A DNA stretch of 11,252 nucleotides from JBIOHJ01 sp044448905 (lineage in GTDB: Bacteria > Bacteroidota > Bacteroidia > AKYH767-A > OLB10). A program made the translations under genes and the position numbers. Below the pieces are notes generated by a model. The model was not told the origin of the DNA. It did no database searches and saw only the letters and a program-made list of their open reading frames with translations. Positions within the stretch are counted from its first letter, which is position 1. Each line of letters opens with the position of its first letter. Shown here in pieces: positions 1 through 7,152 of the stretch. The stretch covers positions 1 to 11,252 of the forward strand of contig JBIOHJ010000105.1 in NCBI GenBank assembly GCA_044448905.1, read 5' to 3'.

Positions 1-1
1 C

Positions 2-2104
2 CTATTAATTAATGGGGCTTCCGGAATTGCGGTTGGAATGGCTACCATCATGCCGCCTCATAATATTACAGAAGTATTGGATGCTGTTATTGCCTATATT
101 GAGAACAGCGAAATTAAAATTGATGCTTTAATAAAACATATTAAAGCGCCTGATTTCCCGACAGGTGGAATAATTTATGGATATAGCGGGGTAAAGGAGG
201 CATTTGAAACCGGCAGGGGGAAAGTTGTAGTTCGAGCGAAAGCAAATATTGAAACGTTTGAAAATGGCCGTGAAAAAATTCTTGTTACCGAAGTACCTTA
301 CCAGGTAAACAAAGCCGAAATGATCCGGAGAACGGTTGATCTTATCAATGAAAAAAAGATTGAAGGAATATCGGATATACGTGATGAGAGTGATCGCGAT
401 GGAATCAGGGTAGTTTACGAAATAAAGCGTGATGCAAATGCAAACGTGGTTCTCAATAATCTCTTCAAGCAAACTGCATTGCAATCAGCATTCAGCGTTA
501 ATAATGTTGCACTTGTTCACGGCCGGCCGGCATTGCTTAATTTAAAAGAGCTGATTGCATTTTATGTTTTCCACCGCCATGAAGTGCTTATCCGTAAGAC
601 ACAGTTTGAACTGGAAGAAGCTGAAAAGCGGGCACACATCCTGGAGGGTTTGTTAATTGCCCTCGATCATCTTGATGCAATAATATCCCTCATCCGTAAA
701 TCCCAAACTCCTGAGGAAGCAAAGAACGGATTGATGGCTGGTTTTGGATTAAGCGAAATCCAGGCAAAAGCAATTCTTGATTTGAGATTGCAGAAACTTA
801 CCGGGCTGGAGAGAGAAAAAATTAAGGAAGAATATACTGACTTAATGAAGCTCATAGAATATTATCATGATGTATTGAATAACGAACAATTGCGCATGGA
901 TATTCTGAAAGACGAAATGAGCGACATGAAAGAAAAATATTCGGACGCGCGAAGAACTGAAATTGTTTATTCAGGGGATGATATTTCGATGGAAGATATT
1001 ATTGAAGATGAACCGGTAGTTATTACAATTTCACATTTAAGTTATATTAAACGCACTCCATTAACCGAATACCGTACACAAGGAAGGGGAGGACGTGGCG
1101 CACAGGGAAGCCAGACACGGGATGAAGATTTTATCGAACATCTTTTTATTGCCACCAATCACAATTACATTTTATTGTTTACAGAAAAAGGAAAATGCTT
1201 TTGGCTAAGGGCGTATGAAATTCCCGAAGGAAACAAAACATCGAAAGGCAGAGCCATTCAAAACCTCATTAACATAGAGCCTGACGATAAAGTAAAGGCG
1301 TTTATTAATGCGCGAACGCTTGAAGAAGCAGAGTACCTCAACAACAATTATATAATTCTTTGTACCCGTAAAGGGACCATCAAAAAAACTTCATTGGAGG
1401 CGTATTCGCGTCCGCGTCAAAACGGAATCAATGCTATAACAATTCATGAAGGTGATCAATTGCTGGAGGCAAAGCTTACTAACGGTACCAATGAAATAAT
1501 CCTTGCTGTTAAGTCAGGTCGTGCAATTCGTTTCAATGAATCTAAAGTCAGACCTATGGGACGAAATGCAGCTGGCGTAAGAGGTGTTTTCCTGGAAAAT
1601 GAAAAAGATGAAGTAATCGGAATGGTGTGTATACGGGATCCTAAAGAAACCATTTTGGTCGTTTCAGAAAAGGGCTATGGTAAACGTTCCGATCTTGAAG
1701 ATTACCGTGTAACCAATCGCGGAGGTAAAGGAGTTAAAACTTTAAATATTACTGATAAAACAGGAGACTTGATTGAGATAAAATCAGTGCTCGAAAATGA
1801 TGATCTGATGATCATTAACAAATCGGGAATAACCATACGTATGCCCGTAAGCGATTTGCGTGTAATGGGCAGGGCAACCCAGGGAGTCAGGCTGATCAGG
1901 TTAGATGATGGCGACAGTATTGCATCGGTTGCTAAAGTTGAAGAAGAAAAAGAACCTGGTGAAAATTTAATGAACGAAAATGGCAATGGAACCATTGTTG
2001 CTTCGGATGCAAGGGGTAACGATGATGTTTTGAACAATGATGATGAAAATAACAAAACAGGTGAAGATAACGGTGAGGATATTTCACCCGAAGGCAATGA
2101 ATAA
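2..2104 (+). CDS. gyrA: DNA gyrase subunit A, 5'-truncated by the window edge
   Basis: GyrA is the DNA-breaking and DNA-wrapping subunit of the A2B2 gyrase that introduces negative supercoils. The frame is open from base 2, where it reads LLINGASGIAVGMATIMPPHN, the GyrA segment near E. coli residue 165. The ATG at base 38 is therefore internal. About 160 N-terminal residues are outside the window, including the catalytic tyrosine and quinolone-resistance region. The 700 codons present cover the rest of the breakage-reunion domain, the coiled-coil arm (about 560-950) and the C-terminal beta-pinwheel. A GyrA box, QGRGGRG (1079-1099; QRRGGKG in E. coli), separates it from ParC. Later blades show box-like remnants such as TNRGGKG (1712-1732). 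The protein ends in an Asp/Asn/Glu-rich tail of about 55 residues. A TPR gene follows after 59 bases. The assignment is secure. Confidence 0.97.
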   Translation, partial: LLINGASGIAVGMATIMPPHNITEVLDAVIAYIENSEIKIDALIKHIKAPDFPTGGIIYGYSGVKEAFETGRGKVVVRAKANIETFENGREKILVTEVPYQVNKAEMIRRTVDLINEKKIEGISDIRDESDRDGIRVVYEIKRDANANVVLNNLFKQTALQSAFSVNNVALVHGRPALLNLKELIAFYVFHRHEVLIRKTQFELEEAEKRAHILEGLLIALDHLDAIISLIRKSQTPEEAKNGLMAGFGLSEIQAKAILDLRLQKLTGLEREKIKEEYTDLMKLIEYYHDVLNNEQLRMDILKDEMSDMKEKYSDARRTEIVYSGDDISMEDIIEDEPVVITISHLSYIKRTPLTEYRTQGRGGRGAQGSQTRDEDFIEHLFIATNHNYILLFTEKGKCFWLRAYEIPEGNKTSKGRAIQNLINIEPDDKVKAFINARTLEEAEYLNNNYIILCTRKGTIKKTSLEAYSRPRQNGINAITIHEGDQLLEAKLTNGTNEIILAVKSGRAIRFNESKVRPMGRNAAGVRGVFLENEKDEVIGMVCIRDPKETILVVSEKGYGKRSDLEDYRVTNRGGKGVKTLNITDKTGDLIEIKSVLENDDLMIINKSGITIRMPVSDLRVMGRATQGVRLIRLDDGDSIASVAKVEEEKEPGENLMNENGNGTIVASDARGNDDVLNNDDENNKTGEDNGEDISPEGNE

Positions 2105-2163
2105 ACCCGGTAGATCCGTTTGAGTTTTTAAACCAAATACTTTTTCAATAACCAATTAAAACA

Positions 2164-3294
2164 ATGACCATGAAAAACATTAAATTGTTATTGTTAGCAA
2201 TCATTTATACAGGATCGCTGTATGCGCAAAAAACTAAGGTGCAGACTGCCTGGAATTTTCTGAAATACGACCAGCTTGATAAAGCCAAAGAAGCCATTGA
2301 CGATGCATCCGTAAATGAACAAAGCATAAATATGGAAAAAACCTGGTATTACCGGGGATTGATTTACCAGAGGATATTTAAGCATGAAAAATATGCAAAC
2401 CTCGATCCGCAACCTTTACAGAAAGCTTATGAGTATTATCAGAAATCTTTAGAGCTGAATCCGAGGTCGGAATTTGTCGACAGTATCAAATTATTTAAAA
2501 CCATAATTGTAAATAATCTTAGCAACGCGGGAATTGAACAGTATAATGCCAAGAATTATTCAGCAGCGCTTGAGTCATTCGAAAGTGTTTTGAAAATGAT
2601 TCCTAGTGATACTGCAACAATTCTTAATGCTGCTTACTCAGCCGAAAAATCAGGAAATAAAGAAAAGGCGAAAAAATATTACCAGAGCCTGATTGATATG
2701 AATTATGCTGATGCCAAAATTTATGTATTCCTTTCCAATATATTAAAAGCAGAAGGTGATACCGCAAAGGCATTGACGATAATTCAAAACGGGCGAAAAT
2801 TATTTCCGGAGGATAAAAACCTGGCTATAGAAGAATTGAACTTTTACCTGTATAGCGGAAAAAGCAGGGAAGCTATTGAACCCTTAAACCAGGCTATTGC
2901 AAAAGATGGCGGCAATGCGAATTTATTCTTTGCGCGCGGCAGCATCTTTGATAAGCTGAATGAAACAGATAAAGCTAAAGCAGATTATAACAAGGCCATT
3001 GAATTAAAACCTGATTATTTTGACGCGTATTATAATATGGGAGCCATGTTTTTTAACCAAGGGGCTGAACTGGCAAATAAAGCAAATGCGATTCCGCCAG
3101 GTAAGACAAAGGAATATGATGAGGCAAAAAAGAAAGCCGATAATAAATTTAAAGAGTCGCAGCCTTTTTTAGAAAAAGCTCTCGAACTGAATCCAACTGA
3201 CCGCAGCACTTTACTTTCTTTAAAACAATTGTATGCAAGGTTAGGGGATACGGTAAAATATGAAAAGATTAAGGCTGCTTTAGATACTAAGTAA
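2164..3294 (+). CDS. Secreted tetratricopeptide-repeat protein
   Basis: This 376-residue protein has an N-terminal signal peptide (about residues 1-22, ending SLYAQ), so it is probably periplasmic or outer-membrane associated. The rest is helical TPR repeats. Clear units lie near residues 120-153 (NAGIEQYNAKNYSAALESFE), 154-187, 188-220, 222-252, 253-287 (with the classic KADYNKAIELKPDYFDAYYN) and 288-350. The last is interrupted by a Lys/Ala-rich insertion at about 300-330. TPRs are protein-binding scaffolds; no catalytic domain is visible and no partner can be named from the sequence. The start could be ATG 2164 or ATG 2170 (MTMKN); both keep the signal peptide and neither has a Shine-Dalgarno sequence. 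The gap to gyrA is 59 bases without a clear terminator, so read-through from gyrA is likely. The specific role is unknown. Confidence 0.9.
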   Translation: MTMKNIKLLLLAIIYTGSLYAQKTKVQTAWNFLKYDQLDKAKEAIDDASVNEQSINMEKTWYYRGLIYQRIFKHEKYANLDPQPLQKAYEYYQKSLELNPRSEFVDSIKLFKTIIVNNLSNAGIEQYNAKNYSAALESFESVLKMIPSDTATILNAAYSAEKSGNKEKAKKYYQSLIDMNYADAKIYVFLSNILKAEGDTAKALTIIQNGRKLFPEDKNLAIEELNFYLYSGKSREAIEPLNQAIAKDGGNANLFFARGSIFDKLNETDKAKADYNKAIELKPDYFDAYYNMGAMFFNQGAELANKANAIPPGKTKEYDEAKKKADNKFKESQPFLEKALELNPTDRSTLLSLKQLYARLGDTVKYEKIKAALDTK

Positions 3295-3304
3295 TGCTGA
3301 TGAT

Positions 3305-3346
3305 GGAGGCACGGATTACCTGTAGCCTTCTTTTATTAATATTTTT
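3305..3346 (+). terminator. Probable intrinsic terminator after the TPR gene
   Basis: Ten bases after the TPR stop, GGAGGC (3305-3310) can pair with GCCTTC (3325-3330) with one G-T wobble. The 14-base loop contains a small inner GG/CC pairing. A T-rich stretch follows (3328-3346). Position and form suit an intrinsic terminator for the gyrA-TPR unit. The stem is short and the T tract is interrupted by A residues, so the call is moderate. Confidence 0.5.
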
Positions 3347-3440
3347 AATTTAACATAATGTTAATTATAGGACAAACCGGCTTTTGAGTTTCAGAGTGGC
3401 GTTTGTCCGTTGTCCCATAATTTGGATGTTATGTTAAATT
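3347..3440. repeat. 94-base two-stem imperfect palindrome between convergent genes (attC-like ends)
   Basis: A perfect 12-bp outer inverted repeat, AATTTAACATAA (3347-3358) and TTATGTTAAATT (3429-3440), encloses an unpaired step of 4 bases on the left and 6 on the right. A second stem follows, 3363-3375 with 3410-3422, pairing 12 of 13 positions with one A-C mismatch, and then a 34-base apical region. The outer arms contain ATTTAAC (3348-3354) and GTTAAAT (3433-3439), which fit the integron attC consensus RYYYAAC...GTTRRRY. The order outer stem, unpaired spacer, inner stem, variable tip is also that of an attC site. No integrase or cassette array is visible, and one degenerate 7-mer inside a palindrome is weak evidence. 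A MITE-like or other dispersed palindromic repeat, or a structured 3' end for the convergent transcripts, is equally possible. Confidence 0.75.
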
Positions 3441-3512
3441 GCCCCGCGAAGAATTGTTGTTGGGGTTATTTATAAAAATCTGCTCATAACCTATCCTTTT
3501 GTAAAACCAAAT

Positions 3513-4436
3513 TTAGAACTTCTGTCCCTGTTCTGCAACGCCAAATCCCTGTTTTTTAAAATCAGTCTTCGCGTCATTATTCCAAAGCAATGGATTGGTA
3601 TGGTTAAGGTGAATGAAAAATATTTTTTCCTTAGTGCTTCTACTTTCAGGATTAAAAATTCCGGTTGTTTCGGTAATTAACGGGTGCGGAACCTCAATGA
3701 TTTTTCTTCCCGGCAGTTCGTTGCTTTCAAAAAAAGTTCCGTCAAGCAACGCCACATCAACTGATTTTACTTCATCAATGATGCTCCTGTTCCACTTATC
3801 CCATTTATCAATGTCGGGAATAAAAAGATATTTTTGAGTTGAAGTAATAATTTTAAATCCTGCCGTTTCTGAAAATTCATCACGATGCGGAACACGAAAT
3901 GTTTCAACTTTTATTTTTTCTGACAATAACAAAACAGCATCTTCACTGAGCGGATTTAGCACAATATTATTCAGCTTCACGAGCTGGCTCCAGGGTCCGT
4001 TGGTTTCCAGGAATACTTTCATCCGTGGCAAAACATATAGCGGCAAATTTTTGGTATCCATCACCTCCTTTCCAAATTCCATTAATCCTGCGTAATGACC
4101 AATATGCGCATGCGTAATAAAAATTCCGTCCGGCAAATAATTATAAATTGCACCGGTAAGATTCCTGAAATACTGCAATTGAAATTTAATATCAGGAGTC
4201 GCTTCAAAGAGCCACCATTTTTTTTCAAAAGAGTCAACAAGGGCAAACGAAACTACAAACTTTTTCAACGAATCATTTTGCCATACTTGTTCACAACATT
4301 TCCGGTTGCACCCTGCATGCGGGTACCCGCCATCCTGTGTAATGCCAAGAATTCGGATGAAAGAAGTGCCAGCATCCTGCGCATAATTATTTTGAAAAAT
4401 AAACAGGAACAAAATGATGTAAAAATGCTTTTTCAT
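3513..4436 (-). CDS. Secreted PqqB-like metallo-beta-lactamase-fold protein
   Basis: The 307-residue product starts with a signal peptide (about 1-20, ending NNYAQ). The mature protein resembles PqqB-type members of the metallo-beta-lactamase superfamily. It opens with LGITQDGGYPHAGCNRKCC, like the PqqB glycine-rich start and cysteine cluster, continues with FEATPDIKFQL (PqqB 'ASPDI') and then has the metal motif. Candidate ligands are H109, H111 and H114 (HAHIGH), H184 (VPHRDEF), D208 or D210 (IPDID) and H276 or H279 (HLNHTNP). The superfamily motif is HxHxDH, but here the Asp position is Gly113 (codon 4098-4100). No other pqq genes are present and the protein is exported, so PQQ synthesis is not implied; the substrate is unknown. 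It lies 71 bases downstream of the T9SS protein gene on the same strand and may be co-transcribed. Fold assignment is strong, function open. Confidence 0.88.
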   Translation of the reverse strand: MKKHFYIILFLFIFQNNYAQDAGTSFIRILGITQDGGYPHAGCNRKCCEQVWQNDSLKKFVVSFALVDSFEKKWWLFEATPDIKFQLQYFRNLTGAIYNYLPDGIFITHAHIGHYAGLMEFGKEVMDTKNLPLYVLPRMKVFLETNGPWSQLVKLNNIVLNPLSEDAVLLLSEKIKVETFRVPHRDEFSETAGFKIITSTQKYLFIPDIDKWDKWNRSIIDEVKSVDVALLDGTFFESNELPGRKIIEVPHPLITETTGIFNPESRSTKEKIFFIHLNHTNPLLWNNDAKTDFKKQGFGVAEQGQKF

Positions 4437-4507
4437 TTTTCAGAAACCCGAACCAAGATACTTACATCACACTCAAAAGGATACTGTGAAATAAAGTAAA
4501 ATAAAAA

Positions 4508-6982
4508 TCAGTAGAGTAATTTTTTTGAAAGGTTGTTCCTTCCGTTAGAAATACTGAGGAAATAAATTCCTCTCGCAAGGCTTTCACCATTAAAAACAAT
4601 TGCGTTCACTCCACGTTTGGACATGAGCGAGCCATCAAATACAATTTTTCCAAAAACATCTACCAGCCTATAATCAATTTTTTCATTGCTTTCAGCATTT
4701 AAATAAATCTCGATGGATTGGTCACTGAAATCTGAAAATACGCTCAGCAATTCGAAAGCATCGTTGCCAAAACGAACAGGTACCAAACCCGAAAACATAT
4801 ACTCCCCGTTAAAATCAGTTTGTTTGAGGTGATAGTATGAAAGACCGGAATAAGGCTGGTGATCAGTAAATGAATAATGCATTACCGATGTGGAACTGCC
4901 TGCGGCTTTCACTTTACCTGTTTCAATAAAGCTCCTCGTGTCTTTACTCTTTTCAATAATAAAATAGTCGGAGTTATTCTCTGAAGCCGTTGTCCAGTTC
5001 AGCAAAACATTTTTATTGTTTGACTCGGCAGTAAACGAAATCAGTTCAACCGGCAATGCTGAATTTACCGTAATGTTGATAGTGGTTGACTGCCCATCGG
5101 GGTTTGTAATGGTAATAACATACGTTCCGGAAACTGCCAGCGAAGTATTCAAGCTGATATTCACATGCGTGGCGTCAATAAATGTAATGCTGTTAACAGT
5201 AATTCCTCCTGTAACCGAAGCCGTTATATGATTGGCAAACCCGGGACCTCCCGCATCGGAACCGGGATCAAAAAACCCGGTATTATTGGGAGTGGAATTT
5301 GCAATGATATTAACTATAATGGGAGTACCGACTCCCACTGGCGGCAGCGGGTTGAGCGATGCGGTTGGCGGAGGTGCGGGCGCAATAATCTGCACCACCC
5401 TTTCTCCAAATGAATTAGTCGCGTTACAAAATTCCTGGAACATCCACATGGTCATATTATCATTGGGATCAACCACCACCTGCGAATAGTCGCCCCAGCG
5501 TTGCCCGTCAGTCGCCTGAACATTGTAGGCGGTGCTGCTCGCAGTTGCCAGCACAAAAGGCTGCAGAGATCCTGCTGCGTCTGAGCTGTATCGCCCGGCA
5601 ACAGCCACATCGGCATAATTAACAACACTCGCTGAGCTGCATCCCAAAACAGCATGCCCCTGCCCGCTCATAGCGATGCTCGAAATCCAGAATCCGCGGT
5701 AATTAGCTGCCGCATTATCATACAATGTTCCTGACTGAACCAATGTTGGTGTACCTGTCATGTTACCGATTTGGTACCAGCGCGAGGCATTCCGGTTCAT
5801 TGTTCCGCTTGCCACACCCGAGCTGTTTACACGGGTAGAATGTGAAGTCCATAACGTAGTCACACCCGTCAACTTATTTTTCATTACATGGGCGGCAAAC
5901 AAACGGTCATCCAGCCCATCGAGCCTCCTGTTCGCAGCAGCTCCCGCATGCAATTGCAAAAGCGGGTTGTTATTGGCAGGAACCGTAAGATTCGGCAAAG
6001 TCGTTAATGTGGGGACTCCTCCCGGGTTATTAATTCTTACAAAATCCAGCTGGCTGTAGACACCGGCATCAACCCCCACAAAATATCCTTCGGTTGCAGC
6101 AGGATCGTCATTATCCACACCCTGCGGAACGCAGATGCCGGAAGCGGTTCCGCCTGCAGTACGGAAAGCAGTCACCACAACGGGGCCTGGCCCTGTGACT
6201 GAAGATTTCCTAACTACAAAAACCGGGCAGCCGTCAAACGTTGCCGCAAACCGTACTCCGCCAATATAGAGTGCGTTGGCATCTATACCAAGCGTTGGAT
6301 AATCGAGGAATTTTCCGGCATCACCCGCTGGGGGGGCCAGGTTATGCTGGAACTGGAAAAATGTAAATGATGCCGTACCGGTTATCAGCGGGCCACTGCT
6401 TACGGCAAGCATTACCCTGTTATTTGTTCCTGCAGTATTAATGGCAACTACAAACCATTTTTGTGTAAGCCTGTCATAGCGGATGTGTGAATCGCTCGTG
6501 GTGGAGCCATTTCGCACTGAATTAAAAAATACATCAGTCGTAACGTTTAATAGCCCCAACACTCCTGCTTTATCGTAAACTCTTATTGTTCCGTTCGCAA
6601 CAACCAATACCTGGGTGGGTCCGGCAGCGCCATTGCAATCGGGCGGTATCCATCCGGCAATTGTGGGTCCTGTGAAATTGGAACCTAGATTTTGAGTGGC
6701 AGCAGCTGAATAACCTCCGCCATCGCGATGATTTATATTACCAGTCGGTGGAAAAGAAGAAATTTCGGGAGCATCGGGGTTTTTCTTTTTCCGGAGACGC
6801 AGCTCATGTTCGCGTGGTATTTTTAGTTTGGTTGGAAATTCAACTGCCTGTGCCATAATCTGGTCAACAGTGAGGGTAATGCCGTAATCGCCAGTCCATG
6901 GAATTCCCTGGATGGTTTGCTGTGCATTTGCGAAGCCGCTTGAAAAGAAAAAAAGAAAACTTATCAGGTAAATTTTTGGCAT
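4508..6982 (-). CDS. Large T9SS-secreted protein with propeller-like N-terminal region, Ig-like domain and type A sorting domain
   Basis: This 824-residue protein has a signal peptide (about 1-20, ending FANA). A long Gly/Ala/Asn/Thr-rich region follows, about residues 100-535. Its motifs, DSHIRYDRLTQKWFVVAI (165-182), KFLDYPTLGIDANALYIGG (224-242) and RWGDYSQVVVDP near 495, recall sialidase-like or beta-propeller secreted proteins, but no catalytic set is evident. Residues about 539-642 look like an IPT/TIG or Ig-like domain ending in TYVITITNPDGQSTTINITV. Residues 643-738 form the Fn3-like LPVELISF...NWTTASENNSDYFIIEKS unit common before T9SS tails. Residues about 740-824 are a type A sorting domain ending ARGIYFLSI...SKKLLY. 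Export across the outer membrane by the type IX system, with surface attachment or release, is therefore expected. The gene looks more GC-rich than its neighbours: 36 of 60 bases at 5461-5520 by eye. Function unknown. Confidence 0.88.
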   Translation of the reverse strand: MPKIYLISFLFFFSSGFANAQQTIQGIPWTGDYGITLTVDQIMAQAVEFPTKLKIPREHELRLRKKKNPDAPEISSFPPTGNINHRDGGGYSAAATQNLGSNFTGPTIAGWIPPDCNGAAGPTQVLVVANGTIRVYDKAGVLGLLNVTTDVFFNSVRNGSTTSDSHIRYDRLTQKWFVVAINTAGTNNRVMLAVSSGPLITGTASFTFFQFQHNLAPPAGDAGKFLDYPTLGIDANALYIGGVRFAATFDGCPVFVVRKSSVTGPGPVVVTAFRTAGGTASGICVPQGVDNDDPAATEGYFVGVDAGVYSQLDFVRINNPGGVPTLTTLPNLTVPANNNPLLQLHAGAAANRRLDGLDDRLFAAHVMKNKLTGVTTLWTSHSTRVNSSGVASGTMNRNASRWYQIGNMTGTPTLVQSGTLYDNAAANYRGFWISSIAMSGQGHAVLGCSSASVVNYADVAVAGRYSSDAAGSLQPFVLATASSTAYNVQATDGQRWGDYSQVVVDPNDNMTMWMFQEFCNATNSFGERVVQIIAPAPPPTASLNPLPPVGVGTPIIVNIIANSTPNNTGFFDPGSDAGGPGFANHITASVTGGITVNSITFIDATHVNISLNTSLAVSGTYVITITNPDGQSTTINITVNSALPVELISFTAESNNKNVLLNWTTASENNSDYFIIEKSKDTRSFIETGKVKAAGSSTSVMHYSFTDHQPYSGLSYYHLKQTDFNGEYMFSGLVPVRFGNDAFELLSVFSDFSDQSIEIYLNAESNEKIDYRLVDVFGKIVFDGSLMSKRGVNAIVFNGESLARGIYFLSISNGRNNLSKKLLY

Positions 6983-7008
6983 CTGAAAGTGTTACGGTAC
7001 GTCACTGA

Positions 7009-7034
7009 CAAAGTTATAATAAAAGCCATGCAAA
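7009..7034 (-). promoter_or_regulatory. Possible Bacteroidota-type promoter for the T9SS protein gene
   Basis: On the minus strand TAACTTTG (7016-7009) matches the Bacteroidota -7 consensus TANNTTTG exactly and lies 26 bases before the ATG at 6982. A TTTG (7034-7031) lies upstream, but the 14-base spacer is shorter than the usual 17-23, so the -33 assignment is doubtful. If real, the T9SS gene has its own promoter separate from the hexosaminidase gene 170 bases upstream. Confidence 0.4.
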
Positions 7035-7152
7035 ATGAATGTTCACTGCAAATATTTATTAACCTGATTCATAACATTTTTCAGAAGAAATCAGTTTAAA
7101 CAAAAAATCGAAAACCCGGAACTTAAAAAAGGGGAAAGTGAATGTTTGAAAT

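Noticed and set aside
2119..2145. TTTG and TACTTTTT as a separate promoter for the TPR gene
   Set aside because: The 15-base spacer is short and the -7 box is imperfect in an AT-rich gap; read-through from gyrA is simpler.
3347..3440. Calling the palindrome a proven integron attC site or cassette junction
   Set aside because: There is no integrase, no second copy in the window and no cassette-like gene; the consensus is degenerate, so only the resemblance is reported.
3442..3465. CCCC (3442-3445) / GGGG (3462-3465) as a terminator for the minus-strand PqqB-like gene
   Set aside because: The 4-bp stem has a 16-base loop, and the minus strand has no T tract after it.
3513..4436. pqqB of a PQQ biosynthesis operon
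   Set aside because: There are no pqqA/C/D/E neighbours, a signal peptide is present and the metal motif differs; only family resemblance is supported.
5016..6059. Open frames on the + strand opposite the T9SS protein gene (for example 5016-5231, 5232-5489, 5760-6059)
   Set aside because: They are antisense shadows of a gene with strong domain evidence, and have no recognisable domains or start signals.
7064..7094. CTGATT/AATCAG inverted repeat between the hexosaminidase and T9SS genes as a terminator
   Set aside because: It is a 6-bp AT-rich stem with a 19-base loop and no clean T run; too weak to call.
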